A DNA stretch of 49,610 bases from positions 1 to 49,610 of the forward strand of contig JAEEGT010000115.1 of the NCBI GenBank assembly GCA_016280465.1. Direction: 5' to 3'. Below the pieces are notes generated by a model. The model ran no database searches. It had not been told where the DNA came from and saw only the letters and a program-made list of their open reading frames with translations. The translations under genes and the position numbers were made by a program. Shown one piece after another: positions 18,356 to 27,509 of the stretch. The first letter of the stretch is position 1. Each line of letters starts with the position of its first letter. The DNA comes from Lachnospiraceae bacterium. GTDB taxonomy: Bacteria > Bacillota > Clostridia > Lachnospirales > Lachnospiraceae.

Positions 18356-20959
18356 TTAGTAATTAAGAGTACCACCCTGGGAAGCTACATAATCCTTCCA
18401 CTCGGTCTCATCGTAGTTGTACTTAGCATAGCGAATACCACCACGGGAAAGAACGGGGTTGTAATCTTCTACTACGTAGTAAACCTGCTGAGAAAGAAGT
18501 GACATAGCACCGTTGTTCATCATAGGGATGTAGTCGTAGGTGCTGAGGATCTCTCCCTCGAATTTAGCAAGGATCTCAAGTCTGGTCTCTACGGGAGCGA
18601 TGCCGTAACCGAAGTTGTACTTAACGCCGTTTACGTCGATCTCGCCCTGAAGAGCATCGGACCACTGCTTAAGGTTAAGGGTAACATCCTTGCCGTCGAT
18701 CTTAACGGTCATGTTATGAGCGGTAGCATCGAACCACTTGCCGTCATAAGCCTGGCCGGGATTTACGTATACGGAGGTGGTGCTGAAGGGATCCATTGCG
18801 GAACCTGACCAACCTGCAAGTACTACGTCGGCAACACCGTTTCTGATGTTGTTGGACCAGTCGTTACCAACAGGTGCGGACTTAACGATCTGTACCTTGC
18901 CTTCAAATCCGGTTCCTACGGTTGTCTCAGCGATCTTCTCGTTGAGGTAATCGATCATCTTGGTCATGAAGTCGGAATCGGAAGAGATGGAGTAAGTAAG
19001 TGTAACGGTCTGATCGGACTTGCCGTCGCCGTCAGCATCGGTAATGTAGTTCTTTTCAAGAGCTTCAGTATAAGCTTCCTGATAAAGCTTCTTAGCGGTC
19101 TCGGGATCGAAACCGGTGATGGAAGCAACCGCATCCTTAAGGGAAGCGTACTTGCTGGTATCTACAGAGTAGAAATCGCAAAGAGCCTGCATAGCCTGAT
19201 CGGAATCACGGTAGTATGCACAGGTCTCGGGATCGTAAATAAAGGTGTTACCGATAAGACCAAAGCCGGCTACACGAGCAGGGCTTACGGTTGCGCAGAA
19301 GAGGTCTCTGTCGAAGGTAACGGCGATCGCACGACGGAAGGTGTTAAGAAGTGCGGTCTGGATATCTGTGGTAGCTGTATCGAAATCGTCAGCTGCTTCT
19401 CTTTCGTTGATAACCTTCTCATATCCGTTAAGGATGATGAAGTAAATGGTCTCAGCGGGAGTAGCGTGAGCGAATTCGGAGTTTCTGTACTGATCGAAGT
19501 CTTCAGCCTGGAGGCCGTAACCCATGATCTCACCTGCAAGGAACATCTGCTTGCGGGTTGCAGCTTCTGCAACGACCTGAGTATCAACTTCGGTGGACTG
19601 GTACATAGGATAGGTCTTACCATCGGTAGGATCTACGTAAATGTGGTTGCCGTCGTTCCAGCCGAACCACTTGTCGTTCTGAACGAAGTGCATGGACTTG
19701 TCGAGCTGATAGTCGCTTACCTTGTAAGGACCATAAGAACGGGAAGTCTCAACGTTGGTGTTGTAGGTACTGGACCATACGGTACCGGAAGCAGTCTCGG
19801 TCTCCTTGAGGCATGCATCGTAAAGATTGGGCTCTACAAGCCAGTTATTGGAAAGAGCGTATATCTTTAAGTAGAAACCGTCAAAGGAGTTGTTTAATAC
19901 ATAAGTGATCTCGTTGTCGCCGGACTTGAAGAGACCAACGTTGGCGAAATCATAGTTGTCTTCATAGTAGTGAGCCTGAACGAAGTAGTTGAATGCATCT
20001 GCTTCGGTCTCGCCCCATGCTTCATTGCCTGTGATAACAGGAAGGAAGAGCTGGTAGTTTTCATCGGTAAGAGGAACAAGTCCGTTCTCATCGATAAGTG
20101 CGGAAAGCTGATCCCAGGTGGATACATCGAAGTACTGTGCGCCGTATGCATCTACATAGTCCTTAAGGGTATCGCCGCCGGTCCACTCAAGAGCATAGCC
20201 AAGTCCGATGTACATCTTGTCTCCGTTGGGAGCTGTGTACTGTCCATCATCGCCCTTTACAAGGTCTGTGATGGCGTACTTGTTGTTCTTGCCGTTATCG
20301 GAGTAGCTTGTGGTACCCTGGAAGTAGTAGTTGGCTGCGTTAACGATTGCATAGTTGCCTTCGTAGTAGTCAACTGCACGGTAGTTTAAAAGCTTGGGAT
20401 CCATGAGTCTCTTGAAGGACTCAACGAATGTATCAGCGGTGATCTTTGTTCCGTCATCGAAGCAAAGGTCATCACGAAGCTGAATTGCCCATGCTACCTT
20501 CTCAGCGGTATCGGAAAGACCGAATTCGGGATGCTCGGTTCTAACCTTAGCGGTAACATCAACGGGATCGGCTGCAGCCATCTCGGGAACGATTACGTAA
20601 CCGGTGAAAGGCTCCTTGCCGTCAATGGGATGATTTGCATCATTGAAGATAAGTCTGTAAAGACTGGAAACTGTTTCGACATCATCGATGGGATAAGCAT
20701 CGTCGGTTGTCTGATAGGTGTGAGGGTTCCAGTTTGTTGCAAGAGTGGAAACCGTATCCTTCCAGATGAAGCTTCCTTCAAACTTTTCAACCTCAACCTG
20801 CTTTTCTTCTACACTGCTTGTCGAAGTCTCTGTACTGGAAGCAGATGCAGGTGTGCTGGTGCTGCTAACGCTGGTCTTCTTGTCGCCGCAAGCGGAAAGA
20901 GAAGCTACGCAAAGAACGGTGGCAAGTGCCAAAGCAACAGCTTTGTTGAACTTTTTCAT
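18356..20959 (-). CDS. oppA: Oversized oligopeptide-type ABC substrate-binding lipoprotein (OppA-like)
   Basis: Start MKKFNKAVALALATVLCVASLSACGDKK at 20959 with AGGAGG RBS; SBP family 5 features (WAIQLRDDLCFDDGTKITADTFVESFKRLMDP). About 867 aa. Confidence 0.9.
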   Translation of the reverse strand: MKKFNKAVALALATVLCVASLSACGDKKTSVSSTSTPASASSTETSTSSVEEKQVEVEKFEGSFIWKDTVSTLATNWNPHTYQTTDDAYPIDDVETVSSLYRLIFNDANHPIDGKEPFTGYVIVPEMAAADPVDVTAKVRTEHPEFGLSDTAEKVAWAIQLRDDLCFDDGTKITADTFVESFKRLMDPKLLNYRAVDYYEGNYAIVNAANYYFQGTTSYSDNGKNNKYAITDLVKGDDGQYTAPNGDKMYIGLGYALEWTGGDTLKDYVDAYGAQYFDVSTWDQLSALIDENGLVPLTDENYQLFLPVITGNEAWGETEADAFNYFVQAHYYEDNYDFANVGLFKSGDNEITYVLNNSFDGFYLKIYALSNNWLVEPNLYDACLKETETASGTVWSSTYNTNVETSRSYGPYKVSDYQLDKSMHFVQNDKWFGWNDGNHIYVDPTDGKTYPMYQSTEVDTQVVAEAATRKQMFLAGEIMGYGLQAEDFDQYRNSEFAHATPAETIYFIILNGYEKVINEREAADDFDTATTDIQTALLNTFRRAIAVTFDRDLFCATVSPARVAGFGLIGNTFIYDPETCAYYRDSDQAMQALCDFYSVDTSKYASLKDAVASITGFDPETAKKLYQEAYTEALEKNYITDADGDGKSDQTVTLTYSISSDSDFMTKMIDYLNEKIAETTVGTGFEGKVQIVKSAPVGNDWSNNIRNGVADVVLAGWSGSAMDPFSTTSVYVNPGQAYDGKWFDATAHNMTVKIDGKDVTLNLKQWSDALQGEIDVNGVKYNFGYGIAPVETRLEILAKFEGEILSTYDYIPMMNNGAMSLLSQQVYYVVEDYNPVLSRGGIRYAKYNYDETEWKDYVASQGGTLNY

Positions 20960-21041
20960 GTTCTGTCCTCCTTTTGTGTTTTTAACACGTTGGTGCGATA
21001 AAGTGTGGGTATAATGTCCGCCACTCACGCACGATATTATT

Positions 21042-21069
21042 ATTGTATACAAAAATCCCACTCTGTCAA
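21042..21069 (-). promoter_or_regulatory. Putative promoter for the opp-like operon (TTGACA-N16-TACAAT)
   Basis: Reverse complements of 21064-21069 and 21042-21047; overlaps the 3' end of the GPH gene. Confidence 0.5.
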
Positions 21070-22556
21070 GACAAAATATCAATAGTATTATTTTCGTACG
21101 ATTCTTTAAGTTTTGCTTCTTTTTTCACCTGTAAAGCCTCTACATTCTTCCTGGAAAGCGGGTAAAAAACAAACAAAATCAGCGCCATCAGGCCAAAGAG
21201 GATTGCCGGGATCAGAGTTGCAAGATCGTACATCTTTTTTAAGTTATCGAGAGTCTGTACCGCACCCTTTTCGTATTTGTAGTTCATGCCGAGAAGTGCG
21301 CCGTTAACACAGATGGCTGCAATGACCTGGCCCAGTTTACGGAAGAAATTAAAGAAGGAATAGGCGGTTCCGTCGTCCCTGGAACCTGTGGTGACTTCGA
21401 TATCGTCAATGGCATCCGTGGCCATGGCCCATAGCTGGAGCACCATGGTGGTAAGTCCCAGGCCGCTTACAAAGCAAAGGGCCAGAAAGATATACATAAG
21501 CTTCGAAGGCTCCATTCCACGCAGGAAGAACAAAACCAGGTTTGCAAGGGCCGCAAGGGATACTCCCACGGCGCACACTTCCTTTTTACCAAGCTTTCTT
21601 GCAAGCTTCGGCATAAAGAACATGAGCACGATCATGGGTGAATAGGTGCAGGCCTGGCTTGCAAGGTTCATCCAGTTGGCATTGAAGTAATCGTTAAATA
21701 AGTAAAGATAAAAACTCTGGGTAAACATCTGTCCTGCAAGGAGCAGCATGGCGGTTAAGCTTATGGCGATGAAAGCCTTGTTTGTAAAGAGGTTCTTTAA
21801 AGCCTTCTTTGCGGCTCCCTTTTCTTTTTCCGCAGGTTTACCGATGACTCTTTCCTTATTAAGAGCGAAGGTTAAAAGCAAAAGAAGGAATGAGCAGAAT
21901 GCCATGGCGGCAACGCCCAGTATCACGGGTTCGTACTGCATGTCCGTGATGATCTTTCCGTTTTCTCCGTATACGAAATTGCCGGCGGCATCCACTCTCT
22001 TTTTATAGGCAAAAGAAGCAAGTACGAACACCGGCACGCTGCCGAGGGCCGCACCGATGGCACGGTATACCGACAACTTGTTTCGCTCGGTAACGTCGGT
22101 AGTCACAACAGAAGCCAAAGAGCCGTATGGAATCTGGAGCACCGTGTAGCACATGCCCCAAAGTATGTAAGTGACCGTTGCGTAGATACAGGTGGCGGTG
22201 TAGTTCTGTCCGCCGCCGATACCGGGGAATCTAAAGAACATAAGGATCGTAAGCACGCAGAGGGGTGCTGCCACATAAAGGAACCACTGGCGGTATCTGC
22301 CGAATCTGGTTGGCTTTACCCGGTCGCAGATACGCCCCATGATGGGATCGTTCACCGCATCCCAGACTCTGGCGCCTATGAACATGAACATGATGAACAT
22401 GGGACTTATGTTGAAGACATCGGTATAGTACTTTTGAAGAATAGAAGTGACCAGACTGAATACAAGACATCCGGCTGCGTCTCCCATGGCGTAGCCTATG
22501 TAATCTTTGGCCTTAAGGCCGCTGGTGCGGGCAATGTAACTGCTGCTGTTATCCAT
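21066..22556 (-). CDS. GPH-family (MelB-like) sugar:cation symporter
   Basis: 12-TM protein with GYAMGDAAGCLVFSLVTSILQKYYTDVF and RVWDAVNDPIMGRICDR; start MDNSSS at 22556 behind GGGAGG. Confidence 0.85.
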   Translation of the reverse strand: MDNSSSYIARTSGLKAKDYIGYAMGDAAGCLVFSLVTSILQKYYTDVFNISPMFIMFMFIGARVWDAVNDPIMGRICDRVKPTRFGRYRQWFLYVAAPLCVLTILMFFRFPGIGGGQNYTATCIYATVTYILWGMCYTVLQIPYGSLASVVTTDVTERNKLSVYRAIGAALGSVPVFVLASFAYKKRVDAAGNFVYGENGKIITDMQYEPVILGVAAMAFCSFLLLLLTFALNKERVIGKPAEKEKGAAKKALKNLFTNKAFIAISLTAMLLLAGQMFTQSFYLYLFNDYFNANWMNLASQACTYSPMIVLMFFMPKLARKLGKKEVCAVGVSLAALANLVLFFLRGMEPSKLMYIFLALCFVSGLGLTTMVLQLWAMATDAIDDIEVTTGSRDDGTAYSFFNFFRKLGQVIAAICVNGALLGMNYKYEKGAVQTLDNLKKMYDLATLIPAILFGLMALILFVFYPLSRKNVEALQVKKEAKLKESYENNTIDILS

Positions 22557-22763
22557 ATGTAGATCCTCCCGATACATTGAAGATCCTTCGACTTTAAAGC
22601 CGAAAGATCCTACTTATGGATTATTATAAAATCACCCTCAAATCCACGCAATGTTTTAATTTACTTATTAACAGCTGTAATATATAATGATTCAGGCTGA
22701 TGTATGAGCCACGCGGTCATTCGCACACAATAGTCTTTCTATCACAGACAGGAAATCATTTTC

Positions 22764-23624
22764 ATGAAAGAAAAAGCAAAAAAAGAACTGTTCAGGATAT
22801 TTATCATCATCATTGCTTCGGCGCTACTCGCCATCAACACCAAGAGTTTCGTACGTACCGCGGGACTGTACCCCGGCGGAGCAATGGGTCTTACCATTCT
22901 TTTCCAGGGCATTTTCGAACGTTTCCTTAATATAAGCGTTCCCTATACCCCCATAAACATCATTCTTAACGCCATTCCCGTTTATATCGGTTTCCGTTTT
23001 ATAGGAAAAAAGTTTACCTGGCATTCGCTGCTGGTAATTTTCCTTACGGGCATCTTTACCGATATAATCCCTCCCATCATCATCACCTACGACACCCTGC
23101 TCATCTCCATCTTCGGCGGTGTGATCAACGGTTTTTCAATCTACATGTGCTTAAGTGTTGACTGTACCTCCGGCGGAACGGACTTTATCTCCATCTACCT
23201 TTCCCAGAAAAAGGGCATCGACACCTGGAACATAATCCTTGCCATCAACGCAGTGATCCTTACCGCAGCAGGTTTCCTCTTCGGCTGGGACAAGGCCCTT
23301 TACTCCATCATCTTCCAGTACGCCTCTACCGAAGTGCTGCACATCTTCTATAAGAGATATCAAAAGCAGACCATGCTCATCATAACGGACAAGCCCCAGC
23401 AGATCATCGACGGTATCTACGATGTAGCTCACCACGGCGCCACCATCCTTAAGGGTGAGGGCGGATACACCCACGAAGACAGATCCATTATCTATTCCGT
23501 TGTTTCGAGAGATGAAGTAAAGAAGATAATCGAGATAGTCAAAGAAACCGATGACACGGCTTTCGTGAATACCTTCCGGACCAACGAATTTTCCGGAAAT
23601 TTCTATCACAGACCAAATTCATAG
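22764..23624 (+). CDS. YitT-family membrane protein (DUF161 plus DUF2179)
   Basis: TKSFVRTAGLYPGGAMGLTILFQGI, SVDCTSGGTDFISIYLSQKKG, C-terminal GATILKGEGGYTHEDRSIIYSVVSRDEV. Confidence 0.92.
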   Translation: MKEKAKKELFRIFIIIIASALLAINTKSFVRTAGLYPGGAMGLTILFQGIFERFLNISVPYTPINIILNAIPVYIGFRFIGKKFTWHSLLVIFLTGIFTDIIPPIIITYDTLLISIFGGVINGFSIYMCLSVDCTSGGTDFISIYLSQKKGIDTWNIILAINAVILTAAGFLFGWDKALYSIIFQYASTEVLHIFYKRYQKQTMLIITDKPQQIIDGIYDVAHHGATILKGEGGYTHEDRSIIYSVVSRDEVKKIIEIVKETDDTAFVNTFRTNEFSGNFYHRPNS

Positions 23625-23632
23625 CAAAGAAA

Positions 23633-23662
23633 AAAACCTGCCCGATCACGGACAGGTTTTTT
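23633..23662 (+). terminator. Rho-independent terminator of the yitT-like gene
   Basis: AAAACCTGcCCG-atca-CGGaCAGGTTTTTT. Confidence 0.85.
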
Positions 23663-23667
23663 GATCT

Positions 23668-23793
23668 TCAGAAAAGTCTTAGCGCCGCCCCGGCAAGGGC
23701 GATACAAAAGATCAGGGCGAAGGTTGCGACCGACGCCACGGTTATTTTCTTTTTCCTGCTGATACCTATTGTTTCTGTGCGATATTCTTCCAT
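23668..23793 (-). CDS. Putative 41-aa single-TM small protein
   Basis: MEEYRTETIGISRKKKITVASVATFALIFCIALAGAALRLF; AAGGA upstream with about 6-nt spacing; below the ORF-track length cutoff. Confidence 0.5.
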   Translation of the reverse strand: MEEYRTETIGISRKKKITVASVATFALIFCIALAGAALRLF

Positions 23794-23884
23794 GTGTTCA
23801 TCCTTCGTGCACTGTCATCTAGTTTCCCCGAACACCCAAGGACATTATAAACAACTGCAATTAATCACCGGGCAACCACAGAAA

Positions 23885-23910
23885 AAGGCAGGTCTTTGAT
23901 GACCTGCCTT
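23885..23910 (-). terminator. Rho-independent terminator of the GT8-PlsC operon
   Basis: AAGGCAGGTC-atcaaa-GACCTGCCTTTTTC on the minus strand. Confidence 0.85.
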
Positions 23911-23914
23911 AAGT

Positions 23915-25720
23915 TTATTCAGCCTTTTCTTTCACCTCATCACAAAGATAGGTAAGGGGCACTCCATAGGTCTTTTCGTAAGTCTCTTTCCAGAAAGCGT
24001 AGTTTTTCTTCATCATGTAATCGATGTTTTCGTTTCTGTTTCGATTACGCGAAGGGAAAATGGGTGCTCCCACATGAACCGTATAGGCCTGTACGGGATA
24101 ACCGTCACCGTCCACCGTATCCGTATCCTCCATGGTGATAAAACAGGGAACCACAGGCACCATGTTATCCGCCGCAAAGATAAAGCCGCCACGCTTTAAG
24201 GGCTTGGGCTTACGGTAATTCCACCACATGCTCTGCTCGGGATAGATAAGGATGTAATGCCCCTTCTGAAGTATGGTCTTCACCGCCATCATGAGTTTCA
24301 TCATGGTACGCTTGTTGGAGCTTAAAGGAAGGGTATTGCAGTTACGCATAAGGAATCCGTAGAATCCGGGAAATGCGGTGTAGTTCGCTTCGCTTATGAT
24401 GCGGAAGAGTTTCTTTCTCTTGTGAGCGGAATCGTAGGTCAGCTGCATGGCAAAGCTGTCAAAAGCATTGAAATGGTTGCAGGTGATGATGGCGCCGCAG
24501 TCTAAGTTCTTTAAGTTCTCGATACCCTTTATCTCTTTGACACAGAACTGTTTCTTTGCAATAAGAAAATCCACGAACCAGTGAGCGATACGGAAAGCAT
24601 AGATGGCGCGAAGCCGGCTGTTTACGCTCCTTCTTAAGTAGTCCACGTCGCAGGGCTTAAGCTCTTTGGCGGGGGGATCGTCCTCCACGTCCTTGTCAAA
24701 GATACCTGCTTTTTCCAGTTTTTCTATGCGCTTCAACACTTCGGCTCTGGTAAGCTTGATCTCCTCACCGTCACCGTACATGTTCCTGTAATTCATGCGG
24801 TTACTGATCTCGGAAAGGGCCAGTTCCTGAAGCTTGTCGCCGCAGATGCGATCCTTTTCTTTGTCCTCGGGAGAATAATTCTCAAGGACCTGTTCGATCT
24901 CGCCGTAAAACTCGGTTTTCTTCGCATACTCCCAGAAGAAGGAACCCATGCGGCAATCCCTGTAATGCCAGGGCTTAAGGGCAAGATTGTAATGCACGAG
25001 TTTTGCTTTGTCATCGTCGCAGGGAAGGTTACCGGGCATCTGCACGTTCCATCTTGGATCCAGCCAGAGAACACGGTCCTTGCAGAGGATATTAAGATAA
25101 TCCTGATCCTGAGCCACCACAAAGGTGTAGTTGTTAAGGAGTTTGGTAAACTGCTTGAGCATGTGCTCTCTTCTGAACAGTTCGCAGTTTATGAGCACCA
25201 CTCCGGCGTTGAAATAGGCGCCGCGGGAAATTCCCAGGACCTTCTCCGCATAGTCCGCAAACACATCGGTCTGGGCAACGATCTGGTCCCTGATACCGCC
25301 TATAAGGTTCTTGCCAATCTCGTAGCGGTACAGGTTCACGATGTCCTCGCGGATTATGGTGTCGCTGTCGATATAAAGCACCTTTTTGTACTGAGGGAAC
25401 ATATCCGCGATAAACAGACGGTAATAGGTGGTGGCGGAATAATAATCCCTAAGGCAGATCTTCTTTGCGATCTTTGCCATTTCCTCACTCACATCCACAA
25501 AAACAAGTCTGCAGCTTTGAGTTTCCATCCTCTTAAGCTGTGCCTGATGAGCCGCGGAAATATCCGTGTGGAGTATGTGTATCTTGTATCTGTATCTGTC
25601 CGAGGTATTGTCGATAAGAGACTTTAAGGACACGGACAAAAAGGGTACATATCCGTCATCGGCGGCAAAGAACACGGGAATGACCCTGCTTCTTTTTAAA
25701 AGTAATATGTTTGCTTTCAT
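23915..25720 (-). CDS. Bifunctional fusion: GT8 glycosyltransferase plus C-terminal PlsC-type acyltransferase
   Basis: N-terminal half: VIPVFFAADDGYVPFLSVSLKSL, DSD motif VLYIDSDTIIREDI, YFNAGVVLINCELFR. C-terminal half: ITCNHFNAFDSFAMQL (HX4D) and YILIYPEQSMW. Confidence 0.88.
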   Translation of the reverse strand: MKANILLLKRSRVIPVFFAADDGYVPFLSVSLKSLIDNTSDRYRYKIHILHTDISAAHQAQLKRMETQSCRLVFVDVSEEMAKIAKKICLRDYYSATTYYRLFIADMFPQYKKVLYIDSDTIIREDIVNLYRYEIGKNLIGGIRDQIVAQTDVFADYAEKVLGISRGAYFNAGVVLINCELFRREHMLKQFTKLLNNYTFVVAQDQDYLNILCKDRVLWLDPRWNVQMPGNLPCDDDKAKLVHYNLALKPWHYRDCRMGSFFWEYAKKTEFYGEIEQVLENYSPEDKEKDRICGDKLQELALSEISNRMNYRNMYGDGEEIKLTRAEVLKRIEKLEKAGIFDKDVEDDPPAKELKPCDVDYLRRSVNSRLRAIYAFRIAHWFVDFLIAKKQFCVKEIKGIENLKNLDCGAIITCNHFNAFDSFAMQLTYDSAHKRKKLFRIISEANYTAFPGFYGFLMRNCNTLPLSSNKRTMMKLMMAVKTILQKGHYILIYPEQSMWWNYRKPKPLKRGGFIFAADNMVPVVPCFITMEDTDTVDGDGYPVQAYTVHVGAPIFPSRNRNRNENIDYMMKKNYAFWKETYEKTYGVPLTYLCDEVKEKAE

Positions 25721-26553
25721 AGATCGCTCCTCATTTCCTCAAATTTCTTTCTCAAATAGATGTATTCATACAGTACATCATCGAACTGATCGTACTTAAA
25801 AACCTTGTGGACCTTGGTGACATGCCACTGCTTGATATTGTCGGTATGGGGGTAAGGCAGGTAAAACAGGCGCTTGGAAAAATGCCTTATGACCGTATGG
25901 GGATGCAGGAATTTCTGGTCGTTAAAGCGCTGAGGCAGCATCTTCTTTCGGGTGGTGCTCCTGTAAATGGCGCTTTGATCCGCAAAGACCAGTTTCTTTG
26001 TCTTTATAAGTTCTCTTGCTTTTTCAAAGAGATGAGTGCTGCGGCACTCGGGCATATTAAAAAGCAAAACTCCCGCATTGATGTAATTGGGATTTAACAG
26101 GTACTTTCCGTAATGATCCCTGGCGGCGGCATACTCATAGCCGGTCACATCGATGTCATATAAAAGTTCCGGTTCCCTGTTAAAAAGAATGTCCGCATCA
26201 AGATAAAGGATCTTGTCGGGGATCCCGGGGATCATGTCGATAAAGAGCCTTAGCAGAGTGTAGGGGGAACAATAACACTGCTCGTTGGGACAGCTTGCGA
26301 ATTCGCGGTTGTAGATGTCCGTAACATCAAGCTTTATGATCCGGTTCCCGGGATTGTACTGCTTTGCGATGCCCTCAAGGAAACTTATCTTTTCATCACT
26401 GATGGGTACATATTGGGGCTTAATGTGGGACACGTCCATGGTAAGGACATAGGCCGTTACGGGCTCTTTAGACTTTGTACGCTTATATACCGACAGAAGA
26501 CAGGTCATTATACCGTCAAAAACCCCATCATTTCCCGAAAATAAAAGATTCAT
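25717..26553 (-). CDS. GT8-family glycosyltransferase
   Basis: LLFSGNDGVFDGIMTCLLSVYKR, DAD motif ILYLDADILFNREPE, YINAGVLLFNMPECR; 4-bp overlaps with both neighbours. Confidence 0.88.
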   Translation of the reverse strand: MNLLFSGNDGVFDGIMTCLLSVYKRTKSKEPVTAYVLTMDVSHIKPQYVPISDEKISFLEGIAKQYNPGNRIIKLDVTDIYNREFASCPNEQCYCSPYTLLRLFIDMIPGIPDKILYLDADILFNREPELLYDIDVTGYEYAAARDHYGKYLLNPNYINAGVLLFNMPECRSTHLFEKARELIKTKKLVFADQSAIYRSTTRKKMLPQRFNDQKFLHPHTVIRHFSKRLFYLPYPHTDNIKQWHVTKVHKVFKYDQFDDVLYEYIYLRKKFEEMRSDL

Positions 26554-27404
26554 GCATCATTCTCCGTTGTTGACGTTTGTGTAGCCTCAGAAGGGGATTT
26601 TCCACCCTCCGGGCTTCCGTTTTCGTTGCGCTTTACGTATTTTACCATAACCACGTTGTTGTGGACCGTGTTCTTTTTCATAGCTTCATAGACACGGTTC
26701 CGAAGTTCCGTTTTCTGCTCGGCTCTCGGAAGTGACTCATCCGCAAAGAAAGGGCCCTCCACATAGGTCACGATCTTCGGAGTTTTGGATCCGCGGCGCT
26801 TTTGGTAGGTATTTGTAAAGCAGAAAACAGGCTTATGATATTTGATCGGGTATCTGAAGGAAGCATCCCGAAAGTTTCTTATGTCTGTGTAATAGGGCCA
26901 GATATGGGCTTCCGGGTAGATTCCCACGCAGGATTTTCCCATTATGGCACGCTTGACCGCTTCCTCAAAGTTTTTAAGTGCTTCTTTGCCGTCGGGTAAG
27001 GGAATGGCTCCCAGACTTGGATTTATTGGACCCAGGATGGGCATGGACACGTTGTTGGCGTGAGCAATCATGTAGACATCCTTGGGGTAGGTTATCATGG
27101 AGGGAATAAAAGCATCCGCAAAGGCGTTGGTGTGGTTTCCGTAGAGGAAATACCCCGTGTTTTTGTAAGGTTTAAGGACCTTGCGGTTTACGATCCTGTG
27201 ATGATATTTGATCTTTAGAGCGATATATCCGATGGGCCTTGCAAGAAGGTAATAAAAAAACAGCCGCCCGATCTTTCTTTTCAAACCGCCGTCATAATCA
27301 TAGGTTTCGTCTATTTTACGAGGAGTGATCTTCGCAGTGGAAAACTCATCCTCAAGCTCATTATCATAGTAAATTACAGGAGTTTCACAAGACGTAGTTT
27401 TCAT
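26550..27404 (-). CDS. PlsC-like acyltransferase with HX5D motif
   Basis: GYFLYGNHTNAFADAFIPSM and CVGIYPEAHIWPY; ATG at 27404 preferred over GTG at 27440. Confidence 0.8.
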   Translation of the reverse strand: MKTTSCETPVIYYDNELEDEFSTAKITPRKIDETYDYDGGLKRKIGRLFFYYLLARPIGYIALKIKYHHRIVNRKVLKPYKNTGYFLYGNHTNAFADAFIPSMITYPKDVYMIAHANNVSMPILGPINPSLGAIPLPDGKEALKNFEEAVKRAIMGKSCVGIYPEAHIWPYYTDIRNFRDASFRYPIKYHKPVFCFTNTYQKRRGSKTPKIVTYVEGPFFADESLPRAEQKTELRNRVYEAMKKNTVHNNVVMVKYVKRNENGSPEGGKSPSEATQTSTTENDA

Positions 27405-27458
27405 AACTACTTCAGTATAGCAGATTTTTCCCCGGAGCACAAGTGTTACTTCCGGGAC

Positions 27459-27488
27459 GAAAAAAGGACCGGATTTAACTCCGGTCCC
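27459..27488 (-). terminator. Terminator of the 27510 lipoprotein gene
   Basis: GGACCGGA-gttaaa-TCCGGTCC followed by TTTTTTC on the minus strand. Confidence 0.85.
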
Positions 27489-27509
27489 GTAATCTCATAT
27501 AACTAACTA

